NCBI GenBank assembly: GCA_021816505.1
Contig: JAKAXS010000008.1
Location: forward strand, 1-17,949
DNA from: Pseudomonadota bacterium
GTDB lineage: Bacteria > Pseudomonadota > Alphaproteobacteria > Rhizobiales > Hyphomicrobiaceae
Direction of reading: 5' to 3'
Length of the DNA stretch: 17,949 nt
The translations under genes were made by a program, and so were the position numbers. Shown here piece by piece: positions 1 to 6,815 of the stretch. The stretch's first letter is position 1; each line of letters starts with the position of its first letter. The notes below the pieces were generated by a model. It made no database searches and was not told where the DNA came from. It saw only the letters and a list, made by a program, of their open reading frames with translations.

Positions 1-620
1 GCCGCGGCGCCGGCTCTATCGGCCGGTTCTCGACATTTTCGTTGCATGGCACCAAGCCGATCACCACCGGCGAGGGAGGTGTGTTCGCGACCAACGATAC
101 CGAATTGTTCGACAAGGTCACGACGTTGTCGAACCACGGCCGGAGCAAATCACAGACCAAGCAGTTCTGGCCTGACTTCGTCGGATTCAAATACAAAATG
201 TCGAACATCCAGGCCGCAATCGGTGTCGGCCAGCTGGAACGGATCGACGAACTCACGCGGCGGAAGAGAGAGATCCTCGCGCACTACAAGGCCCGCTTGG
301 CCGGCCTTCCTGGCATATCCATGAATCCGGAGCCCCCGCACGTCGTTAACGGCTCGTGGATGCCGACGATCGTCTTCTCGCGTACTTCCGGCATAACACG
401 CGAGCGCGCGATAGCTGCCTTCAAGAGCGAGAACATAGATGCGCGCGTGTTTTTCTATCCACTTTCGCAATTGTCGATGTTCGAAGACAAGCCGGAGAAC
501 GTCAACGCTTACGAACTCGCGGAACTGGGTATCAATCTTCCCAGCTACCACGACATTTCTACTGACGACTTGAATCGCGTTTGCGATGTCGTCGTAGCGC
601 TTGTTCGCGGCGCCAGATGA
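1..620 (+). CDS. DegT/DnrJ/EryC1-family sugar aminotransferase (5' truncated)
   Basis: This is the C-terminal half of a PLP-dependent sugar aminotransferase of the DegT/DnrJ/EryC1 (WecE/perosamine synthase-like) family, which aminates keto-sugar nucleotides for O-antigen or capsule building. The frame opens at base 3 and about 205 codons remain of a family that usually has 360-400. The visible HGTKPITTGEGG motif (bases 45-80) holds the lysine that forms the Schiff base with PLP. It is followed by the family's KYKMSNIQAAIGVGQLER segment and a C-terminal YPLSQL stretch that normally shapes the substrate pocket. The ATG-like starts inside the window are not real starts, because recognisable family sequence (GRFSTFS) precedes them in frame. 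The WbqC gene follows 13 bases after the stop, so the two are probably co-transcribed. The sugar substrate cannot be told. Confidence 0.93.
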   Translation, partial: RGAGSIGRFSTFSLHGTKPITTGEGGVFATNDTELFDKVTTLSNHGRSKSQTKQFWPDFVGFKYKMSNIQAAIGVGQLERIDELTRRKREILAHYKARLAGLPGISMNPEPPHVVNGSWMPTIVFSRTSGITRERAIAAFKSENIDARVFFYPLSQLSMFEDKPENVNAYELAELGINLPSYHDISTDDLNRVCDVVVALVRGAR

Positions 621-633
621 CGAGGCGTGCACC

Positions 634-1356
634 ATGCGGGTGGTGATCACACAATCCATGTTGTTTCCATGGGTCGGTCTGCTGGAGCAAATCCGGCTAG
701 CCGATGTCGTCGTGCACTACGACGATGTGCAGTTCTCCAAGGGGAGCTACGTCAATCGCATCCAGCTGAAGATGCCGGCCGGCAGATCTTGGATGACCGT
801 GCCACTTGCTCAACTGAGCCTTGGACAGGTAATCGACGAAGTTAAGGTCGACCAGCAGCGGCCATGGCAGAGTGATCATCGAACCCTGCTTCAAAAGTCG
901 CTGGGGAGCGCTGCCAACTACAGTGACGCGGCGGCAGTTCTCGATTCAGTCTATAAAAACGCGGCCTCCGAGATTGGACCGCTCGCACGCGCCAGCCTGA
1001 TGGCATCACTTCGATATTTTGGCCTCGATCAGGATCGAAAATTCCTGCACGTCGATGAACTGGGCATACCGGGTTCTAGCAGCGATAGGGTCTTGGCGGT
1101 CGTCAAAGCCGTCGGCGGAACCGAATACATCACCGGTCACGGCGCGAAGAACTATCTGGATCACGAGGGCTTTGAACGCGCGGGGGTAAGCGTCGGCTAC
1201 ATCGACTACGCGCTGAAGCCCTATCCTCAACTGCACGGCGACTTTACGCCTTACGTTTCCTGCCTAGACCTGATCGCCAACATGGGACGGCGAGGCGAAG
1301 ACTGCATCTGCTCCCGAACAATCGAATGGAGAGAGTTCCTTGGACGATCCGCATGA
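634..1356 (+). CDS. WbqC-family protein
   Basis: A 240-residue member of the WbqC family, often encoded in O-antigen and glycan loci; its biochemical role is poorly defined. The N-terminus shows the family hallmarks: Q7 followed by FPWVG (11-15), then HYDDVQFSKGSYVNR (28-42). Further on come YITGHGAKNYLD (about 166-177) and PYPQLHGDFTPYVS near the end. The ATG at 634 is chosen over the in-frame TTG at 601 because the family homology begins there and a GAGG (622-625) lies 8 bases upstream. The 601 start would also overlap the aminotransferase. The 3' end overlaps the next gene by 17 bases. Lying between an aminotransferase and a CmcI-type enzyme, it probably acts on the same nucleotide sugar or glycan, but the reaction is unknown. 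Confidence 0.9.
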   Translation: MRVVITQSMLFPWVGLLEQIRLADVVVHYDDVQFSKGSYVNRIQLKMPAGRSWMTVPLAQLSLGQVIDEVKVDQQRPWQSDHRTLLQKSLGSAANYSDAAAVLDSVYKNAASEIGPLARASLMASLRYFGLDQDRKFLHVDELGIPGSSSDRVLAVVKAVGGTEYITGHGAKNYLDHEGFERAGVSVGYIDYALKPYPQLHGDFTPYVSCLDLIANMGRRGEDCICSRTIEWREFLGRSA

Positions 1357-2122
1357 ACTATTCCGCGCGAGCGCTCGCGCAAACCTTCGTCGCGCCGGAG
1401 CGGACAAGGACCTTCAGGCGATGTCGCGCATGTGGGTGCGAGCTGCTGCTCCCTACGAGTATGCGTACAACTTCACCGCGCTCGGCCGGCCGGCGATCCA
1501 GTTTCCCCAGGACATGGTTGCGGTTCAGGAACTGGTCTGGAGCATCCGGCCCGACGTGATTGTCGAGACTGGCGTCGCGCATGGCGGCTCGCTCATACAT
1601 AGTGCGTCGCTGCTGACGATACTGGACTATTGCGACGCTCTGGAAGCGGGAACAACGCTCGATCCCAAAGCGCCGAAACGGCGCGTGATCGGCATCGACA
1701 TCGATATTCGCTCTCACAACCGAGCCGCGATCGAAGCGCACCCGATGTCGAACCGGATAGACCTGATCCAGGGCTCATCGATCGATCCGGTTACTATCGA
1801 GAAGGTCCGGGAGAAAGTCGGTAACGCAAAACGCGTGCTTGTTGCTCTCGACTCGAACCACACTCACGATCACGTGCTGGCAGAGTTGAACGCCTACGCA
1901 CCGTTGGTCAGCGTCGGCAGCTACTGCATCGTCTTCGACACCCTGATCGAAGACATGCCCGAAGGCTCATTCCCGGATCGGCCTTGGGACAAGGGCGACA
2001 GCCCGAAAACCGCGGTCCATGAATTCTTAAAGCACAACAAGCAATTCGAAATCGACAACGAGATCGACCACAAGTTGCTGATCTCGGTTGCTCCAGACGG
2101 CTATTTGAAGCGGGTTTCGTGA
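1340..2122 (+). CDS. CmcI-type cephalosporin hydroxylase/methyltransferase family protein
   Basis: A 260-residue protein of the cephalosporin hydroxylase family (CmcI, Pfam PF04989), a SAM-binding Rossmann fold. Many members are found in glycan loci, where they are thought to methylate sugars (for example rhamnosyl O-methyltransferases). Residues 50-72 (GRPAIQFPQDM...IRPD) and the SAM loop E76-T-G-V-A-H-G-G-S84 match the family. So do GIDIDIRSHN (about 113-124) and the metal-binding-type DSNHTHDHV segment (about 174-182). The TTG at 1340 is taken as the start: a purine-rich GGAGAGAG (1328-1335) sits just upstream and the next in-frame ATG would remove conserved N-terminal sequence. It overlaps the WbqC gene by 17 bases, which suggests translational coupling. 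Antibiotic modification is unlikely here; a tailoring step on a cell-surface sugar is the better guess. Confidence 0.88.
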   Translation: MDDPHELFRASARANLRRAGADKDLQAMSRMWVRAAAPYEYAYNFTALGRPAIQFPQDMVAVQELVWSIRPDVIVETGVAHGGSLIHSASLLTILDYCDALEAGTTLDPKAPKRRVIGIDIDIRSHNRAAIEAHPMSNRIDLIQGSSIDPVTIEKVREKVGNAKRVLVALDSNHTHDHVLAELNAYAPLVSVGSYCIVFDTLIEDMPEGSFPDRPWDKGDSPKTAVHEFLKHNKQFEIDNEIDHKLLISVAPDGYLKRVS

Positions 2123-2276
2123 CCGGGCGAATGGCGCCGGGAGCCGCCGGTTAATCCATTAGCGGGGCCGTCCCACCAAGCTATTGCCATCCGTCAATCG
2201 TCGTCAGGGTTCCCCAGGGCACAGCGGCGCGGCGGGATTGTCTGCATGTACGGGCATCAAAGGAAAGGATGATGCC

Positions 2277-3065
2277 ATGACGAGAAATCAGACCATGCTC
2301 AACCGCGCCCTCCTCCCGGCCTTCGTTGCAGCCACGCTGCTGGTGCCGGCAACCGCTTCCGCCGCATCGGACGTGGCGGGCGTTTGGTTCAACGATACGG
2401 GCCGGGGCGCCATAGAAATCAAACCTTGCGGCGGCGGCATGTGCGGCCACGTCGTCTGGGTCAAAGACGGCAGCGATGCCAAAGGCTGCGGCCGCCAGAT
2501 CATCGGCGACGCGAAGGCATTGAAGTCCGGCGTCTGGGACAACGGCTGGATCTACAGCCCGGAAAAGAAAAAGCGCTATGACGTCGAGCTGAAGCCGCTC
2601 GATACGGACCGCCTGCGCGTGACGGGTTACGCCGGCAGCAAGTTCTTCTCCAAGACGATGATCTGGAAGCGGGCTCCGGCCGACCTGCAGCGTTGCGGCA
2701 CCGAAACGGCCAAAGCTCCGGCACCTGCTGCCGCTCCGGCGGTGGAAACGGCGGCAGCCGCGCCGGCGGCTGCCACGGCCGTCACGGCCGACAAGCCAAA
2801 CGAGCGGACGCCCGAGGCGCGACTGCGTGCTGAACTGAACAAGGAAGCCACGGCTACCGAAAAATCCGCGCCCCCTCAGGCGACGGATGAGAGCCCGGCC
2901 AACACGGAGACCGCCGAGGCAGATACCGGCGAAACCGAAACGGCGGACGCCGGCGGCCTCGATCTGGGCAAGCTCAATGTCGACAAGTATCTGAAGCGAG
3001 AGAACGGCAACTGCAAACTCGACCTGCCGTGGGTCAAGGTGGACTTTAAATGCGAGGAGCGCTAG
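2277..3065 (+). CDS. Secreted DUF2147 protein with long Ala/Glu-rich C-terminal extension
   Basis: A 262-residue exported protein. A classical signal peptide (residues 1-29, cleavage after ASA) is followed by a DUF2147 domain (about 32-145), recognisable from DVAGVWFNDTGRGAIEI, the CGGGMCGHVVW segment, NGWIYSPEKKKRYDVELK and the closing KTMIWKRAP. DUF2147 is a lipocalin-like periplasmic fold of unknown role. Beyond it lies an Ala/Pro/Glu/Thr-rich linker of about 85 residues, and then a compact ending that holds two cysteines separated by 12 residues (C246 and C259). The ATG at 2277 is preceded by AAAGG at 8 bases; the in-frame TTG at 2184 has no such site and would bury the signal peptide. 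Its 3' end converges on the next gene with an 18-base gap. The domain call is firm, the function unknown. Confidence 0.85.
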   Translation: MTRNQTMLNRALLPAFVAATLLVPATASAASDVAGVWFNDTGRGAIEIKPCGGGMCGHVVWVKDGSDAKGCGRQIIGDAKALKSGVWDNGWIYSPEKKKRYDVELKPLDTDRLRVTGYAGSKFFSKTMIWKRAPADLQRCGTETAKAPAPAAAPAVETAAAAPAAATAVTADKPNERTPEARLRAELNKEATATEKSAPPQATDESPANTETAEADTGETETADAGGLDLGKLNVDKYLKRENGNCKLDLPWVKVDFKCEER

Positions 3066-3083
3066 GCCGCGCGCCGCTCCGGT

Positions 3084-3851
3084 TCAATTGAAGTCGCTTC
3101 CGTTCCAATAGCCATCACCCCGTCCCGAGGGATCCGGTTGTCCGGGTTCGCCGGGGCGGGTGCGCCGTTCCGTGCGTGGCTTCGGCTTTGCCGGTGCCGC
3201 CTCGGCAGGTGCTTCCGGAGCCGCCTTCGGAGCGAAGCTGTCGCCACCCTCCAGTTCGGCGGGCGGCTCTCCATCACCCGTGTCGGGTTCGGCTGCAGAC
3301 GCTGGCGGGTCACCCGTCTGAGGGGCGAGTTGCGGGACGCCTTCACCTGCGGGCGGCGCGGTCGCAGGCACGCCTTCCGCATCGGCCGGCGAAGGACCAG
3401 CGGCGGCTCCGGCGGCGGGCGCAGACGGTTCCTTCTGGGCCGGCACCTCGGCCCATGGCGTGGCTGAAGGCGTGGCTGGTGGGGTAGCTGAGGGCACGGC
3501 CGAAGGTGTCGCGGCGGGCGCCGGCGCGGTCACCGGCGGCGGAGGTGCCTCAGCGTCGGGGACCTGTGCCCAAGGCGTTGCCGGCGGGGTCGCGGGCGCG
3601 GCGGGAGCCGGCTCAGCTTGAACCGGAGAGTCCGTAGCGGCCGGCTGCGGCTCGGGTAGCTCCGCGGGCGAGCTGGCGGTCAGCTTGTGCGCAAGGTCCG
3701 CAACCACGGGAACGACGATTGGAATAGCCGCCCAGCCGATACCTGCCAGCCCGGCTGCAATGATGCTCCACTTGAGGATTGGCCACACGCTGATGCCACG
3801 GCCCGACGAGCCATGCCAGACGAACTCCGGCTTTTGCTCCGGCACTTGCAT
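3084..3851 (-). CDS. Proline/alanine-rich single-pass membrane protein, unknown function
   Basis: A 255-residue protein not recognised as any named family. One hydrophobic segment lies at about 23-50, after a short cytoplasmic-looking N-terminus (MQVPEQKPEFVWHGSSGR). The remaining 200 residues are low complexity, rich in Pro, Ala, Glu and Thr, with a basic stretch (KPKPRTERRTRPG) near the end. The motif ATPWA(Q/E)VP occurs twice (91-98 and 130-137), and EGVP also recurs (159 and 170). The ATG at 3851 is supported by AGGAGA about 8 bases upstream. The layout, an inner-membrane anchor plus an extended proline-rich periplasmic arm, resembles TonB-like or envelope-spanning linkers, but no TonB C-terminal domain is visible. 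The low-complexity composition makes codon-based evidence weaker than usual. Confidence 0.7.
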   Translation of the reverse strand: MQVPEQKPEFVWHGSSGRGISVWPILKWSIIAAGLAGIGWAAIPIVVPVVADLAHKLTASSPAELPEPQPAATDSPVQAEPAPAAPATPPATPWAQVPDAEAPPPPVTAPAPAATPSAVPSATPPATPSATPWAEVPAQKEPSAPAAGAAAGPSPADAEGVPATAPPAGEGVPQLAPQTGDPPASAAEPDTGDGEPPAELEGGDSFAPKAAPEAPAEAAPAKPKPRTERRTRPGEPGQPDPSGRGDGYWNGSDFN

Positions 3852-3935
3852 CCTCGTCTCCTGCTGCCACGCTGAGAGGTTGTCAAATCAGCAGGCGATG
3901 TCCACCTTGGGCCGGTAGAGATGTCAAGATCTGAC

Positions 3936-3946
3936 GGCGGAGTGAG
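3936..3946 (+). promoter_or_regulatory. Extended ribosome binding site GGCGGAGTGAG
   Basis: The 11-mer GGCGGAGTGAG ends two bases before the GTG start at 3949. The same 11-mer sits in the same register, two bases before the ATG, upstream of the next gene (5166-5176). GGAG is the Shine-Dalgarno core. The match supports the GTG start of the acyltransferase. Confidence 0.6.
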
Positions 3947-3948
3947 GC

Positions 3949-5124
3949 GTGGGTGAGGCTGAAAGGCAGATCGTCAAGGTCTCGTCGTCGATCGCCGAGA
4001 TCGACGCGGATGCTTGGGACGCCCTGGCCAATCCAGATCCGGCCGTCCACAATCCGTTCGTCTCGCACGCCTTCCTGGACGCGCTCGAGAAGGCAGGCAC
4101 GGTCGACGTGCGCAGCGGCTGGATTCCACAGCATCTGACCGCCGACGACGACGCAGGCCTGTGCGCCGCGATGCCGCTCTACCTCAAGACACACAGTCGT
4201 GGGGAGTACGTGTTCGATCACGGCTGGGCGGAAGCGTTCGCGCGCGCGGGCGGCCAATATTATCCCAAGCTGCAGGTGGCGGTGCCTTTCACGCCGGTAC
4301 CCGGTCCGCGGCTGCTGACGCGTCCGGGCAAAAGCGCGCGTCACGGGTTGCAGCTGCTGGCCGCCGGCTGCGTGACGCTGGCCGAGAAACTCGACGCGTC
4401 CTCCGTCCACATGACCTTCCTGACGAAGCCCGAATGGGAAGCCCTCGGCAAGCTCGGTTTCCTGCAGCGCATCGATCAGCAGTTTCATTGGATCAACGCC
4501 GGCTATCGGTCCTTCGACGACTTCCTGGCGACGCTCGCCTCGCGCAAGCGCAAGGCCATTCGAAAGGAGCGGGCCGCCGCGCTGGACAACGATATCTCGA
4601 TCGAACTCAAATCGGGCCGAGACATCACGGAAGCGGACTGGGACGCCTTCTATGAGTTCTACATGGACACCGGCAGCCGCAAGTGGGGCCGCCCCTATCT
4701 CAATCGCACCTTCTTCTCGCTGATCGGTGCCGCGATGCCGGAGCGCGTGCTGCTCATTCTGGCGAAGCAGGCCGGACGCTATGTCGCCGGCGCTCTGAAT
4801 TTCATCGGCGGCGACTGCCTCTACGGCCGTTACTGGGGCGAGATCGGTCACCATCCCTTCCTGCATTTCGAGGTTTGCTATTACCAGGCCATCGACTACG
4901 CGATCGCGCACGGGCTCGCGCGGGTGGAGGCCGGGGCGCAGGGCGAACACAAGCTGGCACGCGGCTACATGCCGACGGAAACCTACTCCGCGCACTTCAT
5001 CGCCGACGCCGGATTGCGGCGGGCCGTCGAGAACTATCTGGCGCGAGAACGCGAAGCCGTTCGCGAGAGTGCCGAATTACTGAGCGCCTACGGCCCCTTC
5101 AAGAAATCCGGCGGCGGAGCTTGA
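3949..5124 (+). CDS. FemAB-like GNAT-family acyltransferase (DUF482, PF04339)
   Basis: A 391-residue protein of the DUF482/FemAB-like peptidoglycan-associated acyltransferase group, which has a GNAT fold. Length and motifs fit the family: NPFVSHAFLDALE (about 33-45), FDHGWAEAFARAGGQYYPKLQ (about 89-109), PFTPVPGPRLL, and in the C-terminal half GRYWGE, HFEVCYYQAIDYAI and EAGAQGEHKLARGY. No signal peptide or membrane segment is seen, so it is probably cytosolic or membrane-peripheral. The natural substrate of this group is not established; aminoacyl or acyl transfer onto cell-wall or related precursors is the usual suggestion. The GTG start at 3949 has GGAG 6 bases upstream (see the separate RBS entry). 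The HIT gene follows after 54 bases on the same strand. Confidence 0.88.
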   Translation: MGEAERQIVKVSSSIAEIDADAWDALANPDPAVHNPFVSHAFLDALEKAGTVDVRSGWIPQHLTADDDAGLCAAMPLYLKTHSRGEYVFDHGWAEAFARAGGQYYPKLQVAVPFTPVPGPRLLTRPGKSARHGLQLLAAGCVTLAEKLDASSVHMTFLTKPEWEALGKLGFLQRIDQQFHWINAGYRSFDDFLATLASRKRKAIRKERAAALDNDISIELKSGRDITEADWDAFYEFYMDTGSRKWGRPYLNRTFFSLIGAAMPERVLLILAKQAGRYVAGALNFIGGDCLYGRYWGEIGHHPFLHFEVCYYQAIDYAIAHGLARVEAGAQGEHKLARGYMPTETYSAHFIADAGLRRAVENYLAREREAVRESAELLSAYGPFKKSGGGA

Positions 5125-5165
5125 CGGCGCCGTCACCCACCAGTCTAAAGGCAGCGACAGCATCT

Positions 5166-5176
5166 GGCGGAGTGAG
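5166..5176 (+). promoter_or_regulatory. Extended ribosome binding site GGCGGAGTGAG (second copy)
   Basis: This is identical in sequence and in distance to the start codon (two bases) to the site at 3936-3946. It contains the GGAG core and supports the ATG at 5179. Confidence 0.6.
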
Positions 5177-5178
5177 CG

Positions 5179-5601
5179 ATGAGCTACGATACGGAAAACA
5201 TCTTCGCTAAAATTCTGCGTGGGGAGATCCCGTGCCACAAAGTCTACGAAGACGATGACGCCATCGTCTTCATGGACGTGATGCCCCAGGCGCCGGGCCA
5301 CGCGCTGGTCGTTCCCAAGGCCGCGTCCCGCAACATGCTGGATGCCGATCCCACGACACTCGCCGCCCTCGCCGCGCTCGTTCAGAAGGTCGCGCGCGGC
5401 GCGATCGCCGCCTTCGATGCCGACGGCTTAACCATCCTGCAGTTCAACGAACCTGCGGGTGGGCAGACGGTCTTCCATCTGCACATTCATGTCATTCCGC
5501 GGCAGGACGGGACGCCTCTGCGGCCCCACTCCGGCCAAATGGAGGACCCCGAGGTCCTGAAGGCCAACGCCGAGAAGCTGCGCGCCGCCATTCATATTTA
5601 G
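5179..5601 (+). CDS. HIT-family nucleotide hydrolase/phosphoramidase
   Basis: A 140-residue histidine-triad protein of the usual HinT-like length. The triad H100-L-H102-I-H104-V-I-P binds the phosphate of nucleotides, the middle histidine acting as nucleophile in the family. The upstream half contains NIFAKILRGEIPCHKVYEDDD and APGHALVVPK (39-47), the standard beta-strand motifs, and QFNEPAGGQTVFH leads into the triad. Substrates in the family are purine nucleoside phosphoramidates and related AMP-linked compounds. It lies 54 bases after the acyltransferase with the same extended ribosome site, so the two may share a transcript, though no functional link is evident. Confidence 0.95.
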   Translation: MSYDTENIFAKILRGEIPCHKVYEDDDAIVFMDVMPQAPGHALVVPKAASRNMLDADPTTLAALAALVQKVARGAIAAFDADGLTILQFNEPAGGQTVFHLHIHVIPRQDGTPLRPHSGQMEDPEVLKANAEKLRAAIHI

Positions 5602-5622
5602 AATGCACTCAGACCGGTAGGT

Positions 5623-5651
5623 TTGAACAACGCCCGGCCCGATGCCATACT
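5623..5651 (+). promoter_or_regulatory. Possible sigma-70-type promoter for the YiiX-like gene
   Basis: TTGAAC (5623-5628) and CATACT (5646-5651) are separated by exactly 17 bases and lie 39 bases upstream of the ATG at 5691. They match the -35 and -10 consensus at four or five positions each. Chance matches of this quality occur in any sequence of this size, so it is only a candidate. Confidence 0.35.
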
Positions 5652-5690
5652 GTCCGGCGCGCCGGGAGCGCTGCGTTCGGGAGGACGTCT

Positions 5691-6812
5691 ATGCACAGGA
5701 AGCTTGTTGTCGCCACGGCCCTTGCCCTGGCCTTCGCCGTCTCGGCCGGCGGATCGAAAGCGCTCGTCCCGGGCGACGAGGTGCCGGTCCCCGCCGTCGA
5801 ACCGACACAGGAGCAGAAGGCTGAACTGGCCGCTGCCCCCGAGCAATGGCCGATGAAGATCGACGAGTTCCTGGCCAAGGAATATCTGACACGATCCGAC
5901 GTGGTGCTGACACGTCGCGACTATGACCCGACATCTGCCCTCATCCGCTGGGCAACGGACAGCCCCTACTCGCATGCCGCGCTTGTCTTCAACCGGCCAC
6001 GCCAGGAGACCGGCATTCCCAGCACGTTCGTCATCGAAGCCGGATCGAGCGGCGTCGATTTGACGAACCTGCGCGACTACATCGCCGACAAGTCGTCGTT
6101 CATCGCCATCAAGCGTTTCCGCAACGAGTGGTTCGATGAAGAGATGCAGGGCCGCGTGCGCGGCGTGCTGCTGGAGAAGATCAAGGACAGCTATAACTAT
6201 TGGGCGATCGGCCGCATCGCTCGCAATTTGTGGTTCGGTGTCCAGACCGCGGCGCGCCGCAATCGTGACCGCACGGTTCAAGCCTATAAAGACAACGAGT
6301 GGAAGCCGCCGAGCGAGTTCATCTGTTCAGGCCTCGTGCAGATCGGCTTCGTCGAGACCACGATCGAAGCCATAAAGGCGGGCAAGCTGCCCCCGTCGGC
6401 GCTTCGTGAGGTCGTATTTTTGCAGCGCCAACGCCGTTGGTTGCCGACCGAGAACGGCTGGAAGCGCCTCGACAAGAAGAAGGCACGCGACACCGCCGTT
6501 CAGTTCCGCCAGCAGAACCTGGCGTCGCTGGAATCGATCACGCCCGAAGACCTGGCCCGCAGCGAGAAGCTGGAGTGGCTGTACGTGATCAAGGCCGGCT
6601 TGGTCTATCAGGTGAAGTCGTACGACGAGGCGAAGGCGCTGATCGAAGGCCAGCAGATCGCCATTCACAACACGCCGGCGCCGAAACCACCCGCCGAGCC
6701 GATCCCGCAGGCGGCGCCGCTTCCGGCCGAGGAGCCGGCGGCGGCCACCGATGAAACGCCGGCTGCCTCGGCACCTCAGCCAGACGAGGCAACACCGACG
6801 GCCGCGCCGTGA
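5691..6812 (+). CDS. Secreted permuted papain-like amidase (YiiX/YebB, NlpC/P60 superfamily)
   Basis: A 373-residue exported protein with an N-terminal signal peptide (about 1-24) and a permuted NlpC/P60 (YiiX-like) domain at about 66-225. In the permuted order the histidine comes first: H95 in SPYSHAALVF. The cysteine follows at C212 in PSEFICSGLVQIGF, matching the expected His-then-Cys pair. A YNYWAIGRIARN segment lies between them. About 100 further residues follow, then a Pro/Ala/Glu-rich tail from about 330. GGGAGG lies 6 bases before the ATG. Relatives cleave amide or ester bonds in peptides or lipids, and the target here is unknown. The stop codon is 3 bases from the stop of the convergent hydrolase gene, with no room for a terminator. 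Confidence 0.85.
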   Translation: MHRKLVVATALALAFAVSAGGSKALVPGDEVPVPAVEPTQEQKAELAAAPEQWPMKIDEFLAKEYLTRSDVVLTRRDYDPTSALIRWATDSPYSHAALVFNRPRQETGIPSTFVIEAGSSGVDLTNLRDYIADKSSFIAIKRFRNEWFDEEMQGRVRGVLLEKIKDSYNYWAIGRIARNLWFGVQTAARRNRDRTVQAYKDNEWKPPSEFICSGLVQIGFVETTIEAIKAGKLPPSALREVVFLQRQRRWLPTENGWKRLDKKKARDTAVQFRQQNLASLESITPEDLARSEKLEWLYVIKAGLVYQVKSYDEAKALIEGQQIAIHNTPAPKPPAEPIPQAAPLPAEEPAAATDETPAASAPQPDEATPTAAP

Positions 6813-6815
6813 CGA

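Noticed and set aside
1340..2122. A beta-lactam (cephamycin) biosynthesis gene, suggested by the cephalosporin hydroxylase name.
   Set aside because: No other beta-lactam genes are present, and the neighbours are sugar-nucleotide genes; the family is mostly found in glycan loci.
3083..3092. A 10-base palindrome TTCAATTGAA between the convergent DUF2147 and Pro-rich genes.
   Set aside because: It arises from the codons Phe-Asn-stop of the minus-strand gene, is short, and is not followed by a T-run; chance is the simplest explanation.
3883..4995. A 370-codon minus-strand frame across the acyltransferase gene.
   Set aside because: The plus-strand protein has clear DUF482 motifs over its whole length, while this frame has none.
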